From Chelonoidis abingdonii (taxonomy: Eukaryota > Chordata > Testudines > Testudinidae): 64,000 nt of DNA. The stretch covers positions 44,118,841 through 44,182,840 of the forward strand of contig NC_133771.1 in NCBI RefSeq assembly GCF_003597395.2, read 5' to 3'. Below the pieces are notes generated by a model. The model was not told the DNA's origin, made no database searches, and saw only the letters and a program-made list of their open reading frames with translations. The position numbers were made by a program, and so were the translations under genes. Numbering within the stretch: position 1 is the first letter of the stretch; each line of letters opens with the position of its first letter. Positions 14,710 to 25,984 of this stretch are shown here, in pieces.

Positions 14710-15232
14710 AACTTTTCATTGGGCTGTATTAAAAAAATATATGCTGTTTGAATGGGCCCAGATTACAAAGCAATCAAGATAGTTCCCTATGACTGTCCTG
14801 TCTTAACAATTATTTTCCACACCACCAATCTTTGTGTCATCCATAAATTTTATCAACAGTGATTTTATATTTATTTCCAGATCATTGATGAAAATGTGGA
14901 ATAGTGTCTGGCCTAGTACTGATCTCTTTAGAACTCCACTAAACATTTTATGACATTTCTCCATTGACAACCACTTTTTGAGATCTCTGTTAACCAATAA
15001 TAAAACAATTTTATGTATGCTTTATTAATATTTTATAGTGCTAATATTTTAATTGAAATATCATGCTGTACTAAGTAAAATGCCTTACAAAACCTTAGTA
15101 CATCAATGCAGTTGCTTTCATCAACCAAATTTGTAATCTCAAAGAAAGAAATCAGGTTTGTTTGAAAAGACCTATTTAATATAAAATCCTGTTGACAGAC
15201 ATTAAAGAATTAAAGGACAGGAATATATGTAT

Positions 15233-16021
15233 TATGACAAAGTTCCTCCTCTGCCTCGGTGGGTCCTGCGCTTTCTGGTGGATTTGCTCACCTCAGAGGT
15301 TCATGGCAGCCCCCAGTTTGGATACCTTTGCTAGAGGCTCAAACCTGCCATTAACTCAGCTAAACTCATCACTGGCCAGCATGGGGAAAATGGAGAACAA
15401 TCTCTGCAGGCTCTGTTGTCTCACCTAGTGGGTCAGGGACAGGCCAGATCCCTTTCCAAATTAGACCTTCCCATGTGGTGTTTCTCACAGACCAAGTCAA
15501 CTCCTGTTTCTGATAGGGAGTTGAGGAGACAGGGGGAACCCGAGTCTGCCCTGTACACCGGGTTCCAGCCCAGGGCCCTGTGGATAGCAGCTGTCTACAA
15601 TGTCCCCTGTATCAGCTGCTTGATAGCTATAACTCCCTGAGCTACTTCCCCATGGCCTCCCCATCACCTTCTTTATCCTCACCACAGGATTTTCCTCCTG
15701 AAGCCTGATAACACTTGTACTCCTCAGTTCTCCAGTAGCACACCTTCTCACTCTCTGCTCCTTGTGCACCCTCCACTAACTCATGGGAAATCCTTTGTAA
15801 AACCAGGTGCCCTGATTAGCCTGCCTGTCTTAATTGATTCTAGCAAAGTTCTTAATTGGCTCCAGGTGTCTTAATTAGCTTGAATTGGTTCTAGCAGGTT
15901 CCTGATTGCTCTAGGGCAGCCCCTGCTCTGGTCACTCAGGGAACAGAAAAGTATTCATCCAGTGACCAGTATATTTGCCTTCTACCAGACTGCTGCACCC
16001 AACTGGTCTGGGTTTGTCACA
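15233..16021 (+). mobile_element. Solo LTR, family A copy 2
   Basis: Starts TATGACAAAGTTCCTCCTCT (first G changed to A) and ends GGTTTGTCACA. Flanked by GTAT at 15229-15232 and 16022-16025. At 789 bp it is longer than copy 1 because it keeps a segment around 15300-15480. It interrupts CR1 sequence. Confidence 0.8.
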
Positions 16022-16091
16022 GTATCAACTGAATTCTATATCAGTGTTTCCATTATTTTGCCTGAAGAGTGATGTCAAGCTAAAAAATCGT

Positions 16092-17470
16092 TACCTAAAT
16101 TCTTGTAACTGTTGTTCTTCGAGATATGTTGCTTGTGTCCATTCCAAGAAGGTGTGTGCATGCCACGTGCACAGTCATTGGAGGGTTTTTCCCCTAGAAG
16201 TACCTGTTGGGTTAGCTGTGAAGCTCCCTGGGGTTGTACTTTCATGGCAGTGAATGTAAGTCCCTGTAGACCCACTACCTCTTCGGTTCCTTTTTGCTGG
16301 ATACTCGAACAGAGAGGCAGGTTGGGTGGGTCTTGGAATGGACAGGAGCAACACATCTCAAAGAACAGTTACAAGAAATTAGGTAACTGTTTCTTCTTCT
16401 TCAAATGCTTGAACGTGTCAATTCAAGTAGTGACTCCCAAGCATCTCTTAGAAGGAGGGGTCAGAGTTCAACAGGTCACAGATTGCAGCACCACTCTGCC
16501 AAATGCGGCATCGTCTCTGGCCTGCTGCATAATGGCATAGTGTGATGTAAAGGTGTGGGCTGATGACCACATCGCTCCTCTGCAGATATCTTGAATGGGG
16601 ACTTGCACTAGGAATGCTGCCAAGGATGTCTGAATCCTTGTGAAGCATGCCATCAGTGCAGGTGTAGGTATATTTGCTAGGTTGTAGCATGCCTTGATAC
16701 AGCTCGTGATCCATGAAGAGATTATTTGAGACAAAACTGGAAGCCCCTTCATCTGGTCTGCAATCGCAAGGAAGGGTTGTGTTGATTTCTGAAACGGTTT
16801 TGTTCTTTCAATGTAAAAGGCTAACACTCACCTGACATCCAAGGAGTGAAGCCTTCACTCCCTGTTGCTATTGTGATGTTTAGGAAAAGACACTGGGAAA
16901 AAAATATGTCTGGGTTTATGTGGAATTGCGAAACTACCTTTGGGAGAAAGTCTAGGTGTGGCTGCAACTGCACCTTGTCATAATAAAAGACAGTATATGG
17001 GGGTTCAGAAGTCAAGGCCTTAAGCTCAAGCAGCCTCATGGCTGACGTTATAGCCACCAAGAACACTACTTTCCAGGAAAGGTAGAGAAGAAAGGATGTT
17101 GCTAGGGGCTTGAAGAGAGGGCCCATCAGTCTTGAGAGCACCAGGCTGAGATCCCATGTGGGGACTGGCTGTCTTACTTGAGGGTACAGTCTATCTAGTC
17201 CTTTGAGGAAGCGGCCAACCATGGGTTAGGAAAAACCAAGTAACTGGCTGAACTGGGATGGAAAGCTGAGACAGTGGCCAGTTGCATCTTTGTTAATGAC
17301 ACAGACAGACCTTGCGGTTTCAAGTGTAGTAAATAATCCAAAATAAAGGGAACTGATGACTGTAAAGATGGAGTGTCCTTTTGTAATGACCAAATAGAGA
17401 ATCTCTTCCATTTAGCCAAATAAGTGGCCTTAGTGGATGGCTTCCTGCTGCCAGGGAGAACTTCTCTAAC
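16092..17470 (-). mobile_element. DIRS-like retrotransposon remnant (tyrosine recombinase)
   Basis: Left end 16092-16149 and 16332-16387 are inverted copies of each other (GTTACCTAA, TTCTTGTAACTGTT, GAGAT.TGTTGCT). The rest of the block encodes a broken tyrosine recombinase on the minus strand. Inverted terminal repeats plus a YR gene are the mark of DIRS elements. The outer right end is not defined and may lie up to 17570. Confidence 0.7.
16470..17415 (-). pseudogene. DIRS-type tyrosine recombinase, frameshifted remnant
   Basis: Three overlapping reverse frames read as one protein. 17415-17226 gives the helical N-terminal part (FSIWSLQKDTPSLQSSVP). 17222-16821 gives the core beginning VGRFLKGLDRLYP and containing SAMRLLELKAL, the first catalytic Arg region. 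16827-16470 gives the C-terminal part with QDICRGAMWSS and HTFTSHY, the Arg and the Tyr nucleophile region of tyrosine recombinases. Frame changes near 17222 and 16825 show it is dead. In life such an enzyme integrates circular DIRS cDNA without an integrase. Assignment rests on motif order and recalled DIRS proteins, not on a search. Confidence 0.68.
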
Positions 17471-17574
17471 AGGGTCGGAGCATGGAGTTCCATGCCATGA
17501 GGTGGAGAGACTCTATATTGGGATGCTGGAGGCAGCTGTGGTCCTGCATGATCAAGTTCAGGATCAGGGGAAAG

Positions 17575-18560
17575 TCAATAAGAGTACAGACCCCGCTGCA
17601 TGCACTGTATAACCGCCTCCCCTCCTCCTCCTGTTGCATAGCCGCCTCACCCAGATGCCCAAGAACACAGGGGTGGGGAAGGGAGAGGCCCTGGGCACCC
17701 AGCCACTCCACTCCAGAGGAAGGCCCAAGCAACAGAAGGGCTGTCATTCAAATAGTTTTGATTTGTATTGTGGCTACAATAAGCAATGTGGCATCGTCCT
17801 TCCCTCCTCCCCCACCCAACGCAGGCTACCTTGTCCGTTATCTCATTTTTTAAAAATTAATAAAGAAAGAATGCATGGTTTCAAAACAACAATTACTTTA
17901 TTTCAAAGGGGGGAGGGTGGTTGGCTTACAGGGAATTAAAATCAACAAAAGGGATGGGTTTGCATCAGGGAGAAACACACACAACTGTCACACTGAAGCC
18001 TGGCCAGTCATGAAACTGGTTTTCAAAGCCTCTCTGATGTGCAGCGCATCTTGCTGTGCTCTTCTAATTGCCCTAGTGTCTGGCTGCTCAAAATGGGATG
18101 TTAGGTGATTTGCCTCAACCTCCCATCCCGCCATAAATGTCTCCCCCTTTCTCTCACAGATATTATGGAGCACATAGCAAGCAGCATTAACAATGGGAAT
18201 GTTGGTTGTGCTGAGGTCTGACCAACAGTGCCAACAAGCTTTTAAATGTCCAGAGGCACATTCTACCACCATTCTGCATTTGCTCAGCCTATAGTTGAAC
18301 TGCTCCTGACCAGGCTTCATGAGCCATGGGAGCATGGGGTAGGCTGGGGTAGGTGCGACCTCATGGTGATGCCAGCTGGGAGAGCAGCCTGAGGCAGAAG
18401 CCTTCAGCTCGTATGATATTCCAGGCAGGACTGAATCTCCATGAGATGAAACATAAAGAAGAGAATGACCTGGAGTCTCTTGCAAATGATGTATCCCAAC
18501 CCACCAGTGGATTTCAGGAAGGTTCTAGATGGAGCGCCATGACAAGGGCTTGATTAACCC
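17575..18560. mobile_element. Harbinger DNA transposon remnant
   Basis: Carries a transposase remnant on the minus strand and shares the stretch AATTAAAATCAACAAAA...GGGTTTGCATCAGGGAGAAA (17935-17975) with the nonautonomous element at 57808-58440. Ends were not resolved; the left side abuts the DIRS remnant. Confidence 0.65.
17988..18420 (-). pseudogene. PIF/Harbinger transposase, truncated
   Basis: The reverse strand encodes PMLPWLMKPGQEQFNYRL, then MVVECASGHLKACWHC, then NAACYVLHNICERKGE, the C-terminal block of Harbinger DDE transposases. The Glu of VVE is the last catalytic residue. The first two catalytic Asp regions are missing: upstream of PMLPWLMKP the reading is not transposase-like, and no N-terminal Myb-like partner is seen. 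It is therefore a broken copy of about 130 recognisable residues. Harbinger transposases normally cut at TAA/TTA targets, consistent with the many TAA-flanked small elements in this window. Confidence 0.75.
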
Positions 18561-19806
18561 AACACTGGGCCCTGTCCTAGGCAAACATACACTTCTCTCA
18601 GCGTAGTGTGGAGGGAAGGGCATGGAGGGAGTGGCAATGAACAGAGCAGCAAGCTAGGCTCAGCACTGCAAGACAAGAGTCTGCAAAGTGAGTGTGAGGC
18701 AGGCTCAGTCTCCAAACCACCCATCTCACTCACCCATTTTAGGATTATGATGCCAGAGCAGAGAGTACATATATGTAATGGTGAGTCGCAAAAAAAGACA
18801 AATGGCAGATGTCGTGGGTTGCCTTAATAAAAACTTTGGGAAACACTGTCTTAGGTAAACATCACCATTCATTCCAGTGATTAACTTACCTTTATCCATT
18901 ATAATGAAGTCCAAAATAGTTCCATTATGTTGTGAAATTATCACTTTTAATTTTTAGAAACTTTAATAATGTTTTACTCAGTACTGGCTGAGTGAGACTT
19001 GCAGCAGGACTCCCAGATGAAGTCCCCTTGAACACAAACTTTCTTTCTACAGATTACTGACAGGTGCTTACGGAGTAAATCATCCTATTTTTAATTTGAT
19101 TTGGTGATCTGTAACAGACCCCCACTATACCTCCTCCAGGGTTTTGTAGTTTAATACACACACATAGTCTCTTTGCTGGATAGAATGTTATACTTGCTTA
19201 AGTGTGTATCAACACACCAAATTATAGTTGCAAAACACAGAACTAATTTGTTAACTACAATACTGTTATTGCATGCCGGTATGTGATACAGAGAGCAAGA
19301 AATGTTTTACATTACTGACTGCAGCCTAAAAGAGTCCACAATCCCTCTACTGCAACATGTTGGTGAATGTTTCAAGCATGTAGCATTCAAAAGTTACAAA
19401 CAGAGAAATGCCATCAATTTGACTGTAGGCCCTTGCTACACTTTACCCAAAATGTGTATTTTAATTGTGCTCTTAATTAGCCACAGGTGTTATTTTAATC
19501 TTTTTCCTCTTCCTGCTGCATCTCTATCTTCCTTCAAAATAAATTACAACATGCATAAACAACAAATATCTGACAAGACTAGTACCAACAGTGTGTTTCA
19601 GGTCTGTCACTCTTAAAAGAAAACTTTTTTTATTCCTCTTTTCAAATGTTTTAAAAGAATAAAAGTAAGGCCATTGCATCTAAAAGTATTTATTTGGGGA
19701 AATTAATTATGGATTTCCTTCTTCCACAGATTACAAAAATTCAATTTAATTCTGTCTGAAGCAGAGATTTCTTTAGTAATATATTGTTCTGTACATTTTC
19801 AATTCA

Positions 19807-19938
<132 letters not shown>

Positions 19939-22924
19939 TTAACAAGAAAGAAAGAAATTCATTATACTGGGCACTCTGCTGCAGAGACTAAAACTCAGAT
20001 ATTGTTACTGGACATTTTTGCTTGATAAATTTATCAGTACAGTGACCCAGAGAAAAATTATGATTTATTTTAAGATCGTTACTTCTCAATGCACAGTAGA
20101 ATATCAACAGATTTAATACATCCATGTTTGCATTAAGACACAAAGTTACCAGAGAGTGACTGGTTTCCTTCGTAACCCTTCTGGGAGAACTGTCTTAGCA
20201 TGAGTGTTTGGGCATGGAATGGATTGTAGGAAAATGCAAATTGAAGATATGGGTTTTACATTTTAGAGAGCACAGTTAAGTAGAACAGTGATAAGTACTA
20301 GGATAAATACTGTACTGTAGGATAACAAATATGGGCTACTGTTATCTCTTAATATAGGCGGAGTAAAGTATCAAGTGTAACAAAAACGCACAAGAATACC
20401 AAACAACAGGTGCACCATACTGTGACAAGAACCAATGACAAATAGGCTGGACCTTATCTTCAGCTTGACCTACTTCAGAGTATGAAACTTTTCACATATA
20501 GTTGTAATGGATAATATACTTAAAGGAAAGAGTACATCAGGCAGTTTGCATCACATTAAAACTTTTACAACTTTTTTCAGAAAAATAATATGCCTTTACA
20601 CCTTTTCTCTCCACGTGCTGCAGAAAAAGAAGATAGGTATGGAGATTTTTCCACTTTTTCCAGAAATGTGAATAGTGCCATCATCACTAAGTTATTTGTA
20701 GTTGAATATTCTTCAAGGCAAAAAACTAGACTAGAAAACATGAATACTAACATTTGTTAAAGCAGGCTTCTTAAATTTGCATGGCACATTAAGTGTTATT
20801 TAAGATTTGTATTTATACACAGGTAAATTGCTCACTAATCTCATAATTACACTGTGGTTGCCTCTGATGTCTATGTCTTTCTTGCTTTATTTTAAAATTT
20901 TAATAAACTACATATTTAACAAATAATATGATGAAGTACTAGTTTGCTTTTTGTTTTCTATCTGTTAAAACTGAACTAAATGTAGTAGACATAGAGAAGC
21001 AGCTAGATTAATATGTACAATAAATTTGCAGTGATAGTGTGCTCAAAACACTGTAGCATTATAGCTGAAATGCCATTTTTAATTCTCCTCAATTATCCTG
21101 AGATGCTGCAGAAGTTTTTGAATAATTCTATAAACATAATTTATATATTTATGAACCCATGCCATGGACCAGAATTGTGGGCACATCTGACCCCATTTAA
21201 ACAGGAAAAGGAGTTTAGATATGAAGAAGTGACAATTCTTATATTTATAAATATGTGGTAACAGTGAAATTGTTTTGGTATATTATATACGTGCCCATAT
21301 GCACACACATACACACACATTCTCTCTCCCCCCTGACTAAAAACTAGATATAAGTGCAAAATTTCAACTCATCCTTAACTATGGAACCACAGCTGAAAAC
21401 TACATAAAGCATTTCTGCCAACTATAATATTTAGAGGAATATTTGACTATTGGGTCCCAGTACATGTAGTTCTTTTTATACTCTGCTTTATATTACAAAG
21501 GAGATTGCCATGAAACAGGGTAATGTACTTTTCCATTAGACTTTTCTTCTGTTTATTCCCTACCTGAAGTTGCAATCTGATGTCTAAGAAATCATCAATA
21601 GGTAGAGTTGGGCAGGAAGCAGTTCTCCTATCCTGCAAGAATTCTTGAGATTTTGTAAAATTTTCCCATCCCAAATTGAGATGAACAGTTAAAATCTCAA
21701 AAAAAAAAATTGCAAACTGAAAATCTGAAAATATTTCAGATAAGGTCACTAAAAACATTTCATGTAAATCATTCTGAAACATTTAAAAAGTGGGGAAATG
21801 AAAATAAATTTTTTACACAAATCTTTATCTTGAATTAACTTAATTTTAAAAATAAAAAGTAGTTTTGAACTGAAACTCACTTTTTTTTTAGAAAGTCAAA
21901 ATGAGCCATTATGACCAAAAAAATTCAAAAAAAATTCAGAACAAGTAATTTGTTGAAAACAACCCTTTTCCATGAACAGTCTTATGACAAATTGGCATTT
22001 TCCAATTAAAACATTTATTGTGGAAGAATCCTCAGACAGCAATATCACTAATCTCTTTGATGTGGCTACCTTTTGATGATTGCAATCAGTTCTATGTTGT
22101 TACCTCAATGTGCCAGTTTTCCAGAGTTGGAGTGACAGATTGTCTTCATGAGAGTGATGTCAATAACCACTAAACATATTTACTGTATTCTTTCTTAGCT
22201 GACAGATTAACCTTAAGGCCCTTTAAAAAAAATACCATCCCAGGACTTGTTTTCTGTCCAATTAAAATGGAGTTGTAGATGGGAGTTCAAGAGTCTAAGA
22301 GATATACAACATCCCAAGGCGTGCATGCGAGTGCGATGGAATGAAAAACAAAAGAGAAGTGATGTGGCGCTTATTTACCTTAGCTTTTCTTCTGCCCTGC
22401 TTCAGAAGGTCTCTACAATTCCCTAGCATATAGTATGGATGCTGGATCTTGGACACAAGGACAAACTTCTAACTGGAAAAAAAGTGAACTCTGCATATTG
22501 CAATCTTATGGGATTTGCATACCCCACAAGGCCATGATGACAATTTTAGTCTATATATTAAGTGTATATTTTAATTGACCTAAATAGTATATACTATTCA
22601 TATTATTCAAGCCAAACTGTTCAAACTTGAGTGTTGAATTTATTTTTAGTCAATTAAAAAAACCCTGGCTGATTGTCAAAGCTAATGACCAAGCAAAACT
22701 CTTACTAAAGTAATTTCCTATTTATGAGTAATGTGGCCATCCTTCCCCACCCCACCCCCCACAAAAACCTACACAAAAATGAGGAAATAAGTTAAACAGA
22801 AATTAAAAGGTACAGTGCCGAAAGTGAAATCACTGCATGCTGCATGGAAACTTTTTAAAGACACCATAATAGAGGCTCAACTTCAATGGGTACCCCAAAT
22901 TAAAAAACAGTAAGAGAACCAAAA

Positions 22925-23340
22925 AAGTGCCACCATGGCTAAACAACAAAGTATAAGAAGCAGTGAGAGGAAAAAGGTATCCTTTAAAAAGTGGAAGTTA
23001 AATTCTAGTGAGGAAAATAGAAAGGAACATAAACTCTGGCAAGTGAAGTGTAAAACCATAATTAGGAAGGACAAAAAAAAATGTGAAAAACAGCTAGCCA
23101 AAGAAGCCAAAAGTAATAGCAAAAAAATTTTGTAAGTACATTAGAAGCAAGAAGTCTGCTAAAGAACCAGTGGGGCCACTTGACAATCAAGATTCTAAAG
23201 GGGGTACGGAACGGCTTCCGTATGAGGAGATATTAATAAGATTGGGACTTTTAGCTTGTAACAGAGAAAATTAAGGGGGGATATGATACAGGTCTATAAA
23301 ACCATGACAGGTGCGGACAAAGTAAATAAGGAAGTGTTAG
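22925..23340 (+). mobile_element. CR1 LINE fragment, internally deleted
   Basis: 22925-23170 resembles the charged, lysine-rich linker of turtle CR1 ORF2 (aaaaagtggaagttaaattc region). 23200-23340 jumps to the CR1 3' coding region (GGGGGGATATGATACAGGTC, TATAAAACCATGACAGGTGC). Plus orientation; no intact frame. Confidence 0.6.
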
Positions 23341-23341
23341 A

Positions 23342-23861
23342 GAATGGAACATATAGTAAGGAGACATATATACACATACAGAGAATATGTATATCTATCT
23401 CCTTACTATACGTTCCATTCTGTGCATCCGATGAAGTGGGCTGTAGCCCACGAAAGCTTATGCTCACATAAATTTGTTAGTCTCTAAGATGCCACAAGTA
23501 CTCCTGTTCTTTTTGCGGATACAAACTAACACGCAGAGGTGGCTCTAGCTTTTTTGCTGCCCCAAGCAAAGCAGTCAGGCAGCCTTCGGCAGCTTGCCTA
23601 TGGGAGGTCCCCAGTCCCACAGATTCAGTGGCTTGCCTGTGGGAGGTCCGCTGGTCCCGTGGCTTTGGCGTACCTGCCACCGAATTGCCACCGAATCCAT
23701 GGGACCAGCGGACCTCCTTCAGGCAAGCCGCCAAAGGCTGCTTTACTGCCGCCCTCACAGAGACTGTCAGGGTGCCCCTCATGGCTTGCCGCCCCAGGCA
23801 CGTGGTTGGAGCCCTGGTGCCTGGAGCCGCTGCTGCTAACATGGCTGCTACTCTGAAACCG
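23342..23861 (+). mobile_element. Penelope-like tail with a hairpin, split by a hAT element
   Basis: Arms 23342-23364 and 23398-23420 are inverted repeats (22 of 23 match). The tail CATCCGATGAAGTGGGCTGT, CCCACGAAAGCTTATGCTCA, TTTGTTAGTCTCTAAGATGC follows. It stops at ACAAACTAACACG (23533) and resumes at GGCTGCTACTCTGAAACC (23843-23861) after the nested insertion. Confidence 0.7.
23534..23835. mobile_element. hAT nonautonomous element inside a Penelope-like tail
   Basis: Ends CAGAGGTGGCTCTAGC and, reversed from the right, CAGCAGCGGCTCCAGG. Flanks CTAACACG (23526-23533) and CTAACATG (23836-23843) differ by one base. The GC-rich interior creates long overlapping open frames on both strands, none a gene. 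Confidence 0.85.
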
Positions 23862-24234
23862 AATTTTATTACAGTCTTTGAACATGATTTTATGTTGTCC
23901 ATGGTATCTTGGCCAACTATGCTAAAATATGGTTCAGTAGGAGCCATGTCTGAATTGTGATTTCACTAGAGCTCAGTGAATAAGTCAGTTAATAATTGCT
24001 TCAATACCTTTTGCCTCTCTTTTCATTCACAAACTGTCCATGAGCTGTTCAAAATTTTTCAAGGAGTAATTTCTGCAAAGAATACTTATTCTGTAGATTG
24101 CTCATAAGCAGCTTCAGTATTGAGCATATTCAGTATTCTAAAATCAAAATGTGAGCTGTGTTGATTAGTTTTCTTTGGAAATCTAGGTTGCAGGTTTTCT
24201 TTTCCAGATAGGATGAATCAGGTTGCTTGAGTAC

Positions 24235-25179
24235 TGTCATAAACAGATAGTTAAGGGTTAATGCCTCTTTCAACTGTAAAGGGTTAAGAAGTTCACCTAG
24301 CCTAGCTGACACCTAACCAGAGGAATCAATGGGGGAAGAAGATGTTTCAAAAGGAAGGAGGGAAGTTTCCTTTGTTTAGTCAGTTTCAGTTTCAGCTGGA
24401 GGAAAAAAGATCAAGGAACCAGCCTCTTATCAGAGTAGTAAGTTTTAGAAACGAATAAATAGGTTTATATATTTTTTCTTTTGTACTTGTCTTGGTGCAA
24501 ATTAAGGGAATTATCAAATTGGTGTCAAGTATCAGAGGGGTAGCCGCGTTAGTCTGGATCTGTAAAAGTAGCAAAGAATCCTGTGGCAACTTATAGACTA
24601 ACAGATGTTTTGAAGCATGAGCTTTCGTGGGTGAATGCATCTGAGAAAGCGGGTATTCACCCACGAAAGCTCATGCTTCAAAACGTCTGTTAGTCTATAA
24701 GGTGCCACAGGATTCCTTGCTGCTTTTATCAAATTGGGTATTCTTGTGTGTAGTAGATTTTTGCCCAGGGTAACATCCTCTGTGTTTGGAATCTGTTGTC
24801 TGTGAGAGTAGCTGGTATGCTAATCTCTCCCAGAGGGTTTTCTTTTACCTTTCTTTTCTTTAATTAAAAGACTTTTTCTTAATACCTGATTGATTTTTCC
24901 TTGTTTTTAGATCCAAGGGGGTTGGCCCTGGATCCACCAGGAGTTGGTGGGAGAAAGGAGGGGGGATGGTTAATTTCTCCTTGTTTTATGATCCAAGGGG
25001 TTTGGATCTGTGTTCACCAGGAAATTGGTGAAGTCTCTCAAGGCTACCCAGGGAAGGAAAGTAGTGCTTGTGATTGGTGGTAGCCAGACCAGATCTAAGC
25101 TGTTAATTGAGCTTAGATCTTCTCATGCAGGTCTTCACATCTGTACCGTAAAGTTCAGAGTGGGGAAGGAACCTTGACA
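24235..25179 (+). mobile_element. Solo LTR, family B copy 2
   Basis: Starts TGTCATAAACAGATAG and ends CCTTGACA, with AGTAC at 24230-24234 and 25180-25184. It carries a nested palindromic element (24523-24725) and an internal partial duplication at about 24895-25040 (GATCCAAGGGG...CACCAGGA twice). Confidence 0.8.
24523..24725. mobile_element. Palindromic Penelope-tail element nested in LTR
   Basis: Left part is the tail in reverse (TATCAGAGGGGTAGCCGCG), right part the tail forward (CCCACGAAAGCTCATGCTTC), meeting in the middle. Target duplication TTATCAAATTGG at 24511-24522 and 24726-24737 (12 bp). Confidence 0.85.
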
Positions 25180-25984
25180 AGTACATACATATCAGTTTAG
25201 CTTAAAAATTTGAATTACCATATGCAATTCACTTAAAATTTCCTGTCTTTCTCCCAATAATTGATAACTAGAACATCTCTGGGGAGAGAGGGAAAAACAC
25301 AAAAGAGGTGCAAATGAAGCAAAAGCAAATTCTCTTTTTTTAATCAAATATATGTTGACATAATTCTGTAGTATTCACTGGCCTCCAGTATGAAAACTTT
25401 GTTTCCAGTTTTCAAACAGTGTTCCAGTGTAGAGTAGCTACACACATTGATAACACTGTGTTGTCACCACACCTCAACCTTTCCAAGATGGAGCATCTTG
25501 ATGAAGAGACATTTCTCCCCTCCATGTTCATACCTTTCGCCATTGATTTTACAAGTTTGGCAGCTGCGTACCATGCAATATATATTTTGGAGTAGGATAA
25601 GACCCTCAGTGAGAATGCTTTTGGTGGCACTTCACAAAGTACCACAAACTGAACATAAATTAGATATTCCTGTACACATATTGCATTAATCCATAAGGCA
25701 GTTAAAAGCTGAACCATCAATGAGCTCTTTCATTTCTAGATCAATCATACACCAAGTCTACATAGTTAATATGTTTTCCCCCTCCCAGTTATGCTTTATA
25801 ATGCAAGTTTTTATTCTTAGTGTTATCTAGGTATTTAATATACACCCACGATCATAGTATCTGAGAGTCTGCACACAGTGATAAGTTTGTATTTTAAAAT
25901 TCGACTCAACCATTTCAGCTTGGACATAAATCAAGTAGAAAAAAACATAATATACTATAATATGGGAATGCTCATGTTGTGGCT

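Larger units (their letters stand above)
12550..15232 (-). mobile_element. CR1 LINE remnant, broken by four insertions
   Basis: Three separated stretches read as one CR1 in minus orientation: the 3' tail (12550-12763), a middle part resuming at 13744 (TTAACCACGGTCACTGTTAA) and 14190-14547, and a reverse transcriptase part at 14803-14997 whose reverse translation has GVLKRSVLGQTLF, FINDL and KFMDDTKIGG. The FMDD replaces the usual FADD/YADD catalytic motif. Breaks are an LTR at 12764, a tRNA-like SINE near 13920-14050, a second SINE at 14549 and an LTR at 15233. No intact protein remains. Confidence 0.75.

Noticed and set aside
23477..23960. Open frames of 86-156 codons on both strands
   Set aside because: They follow the GC-rich hAT element at 23534-23835, with opposite-strand mirror frames.
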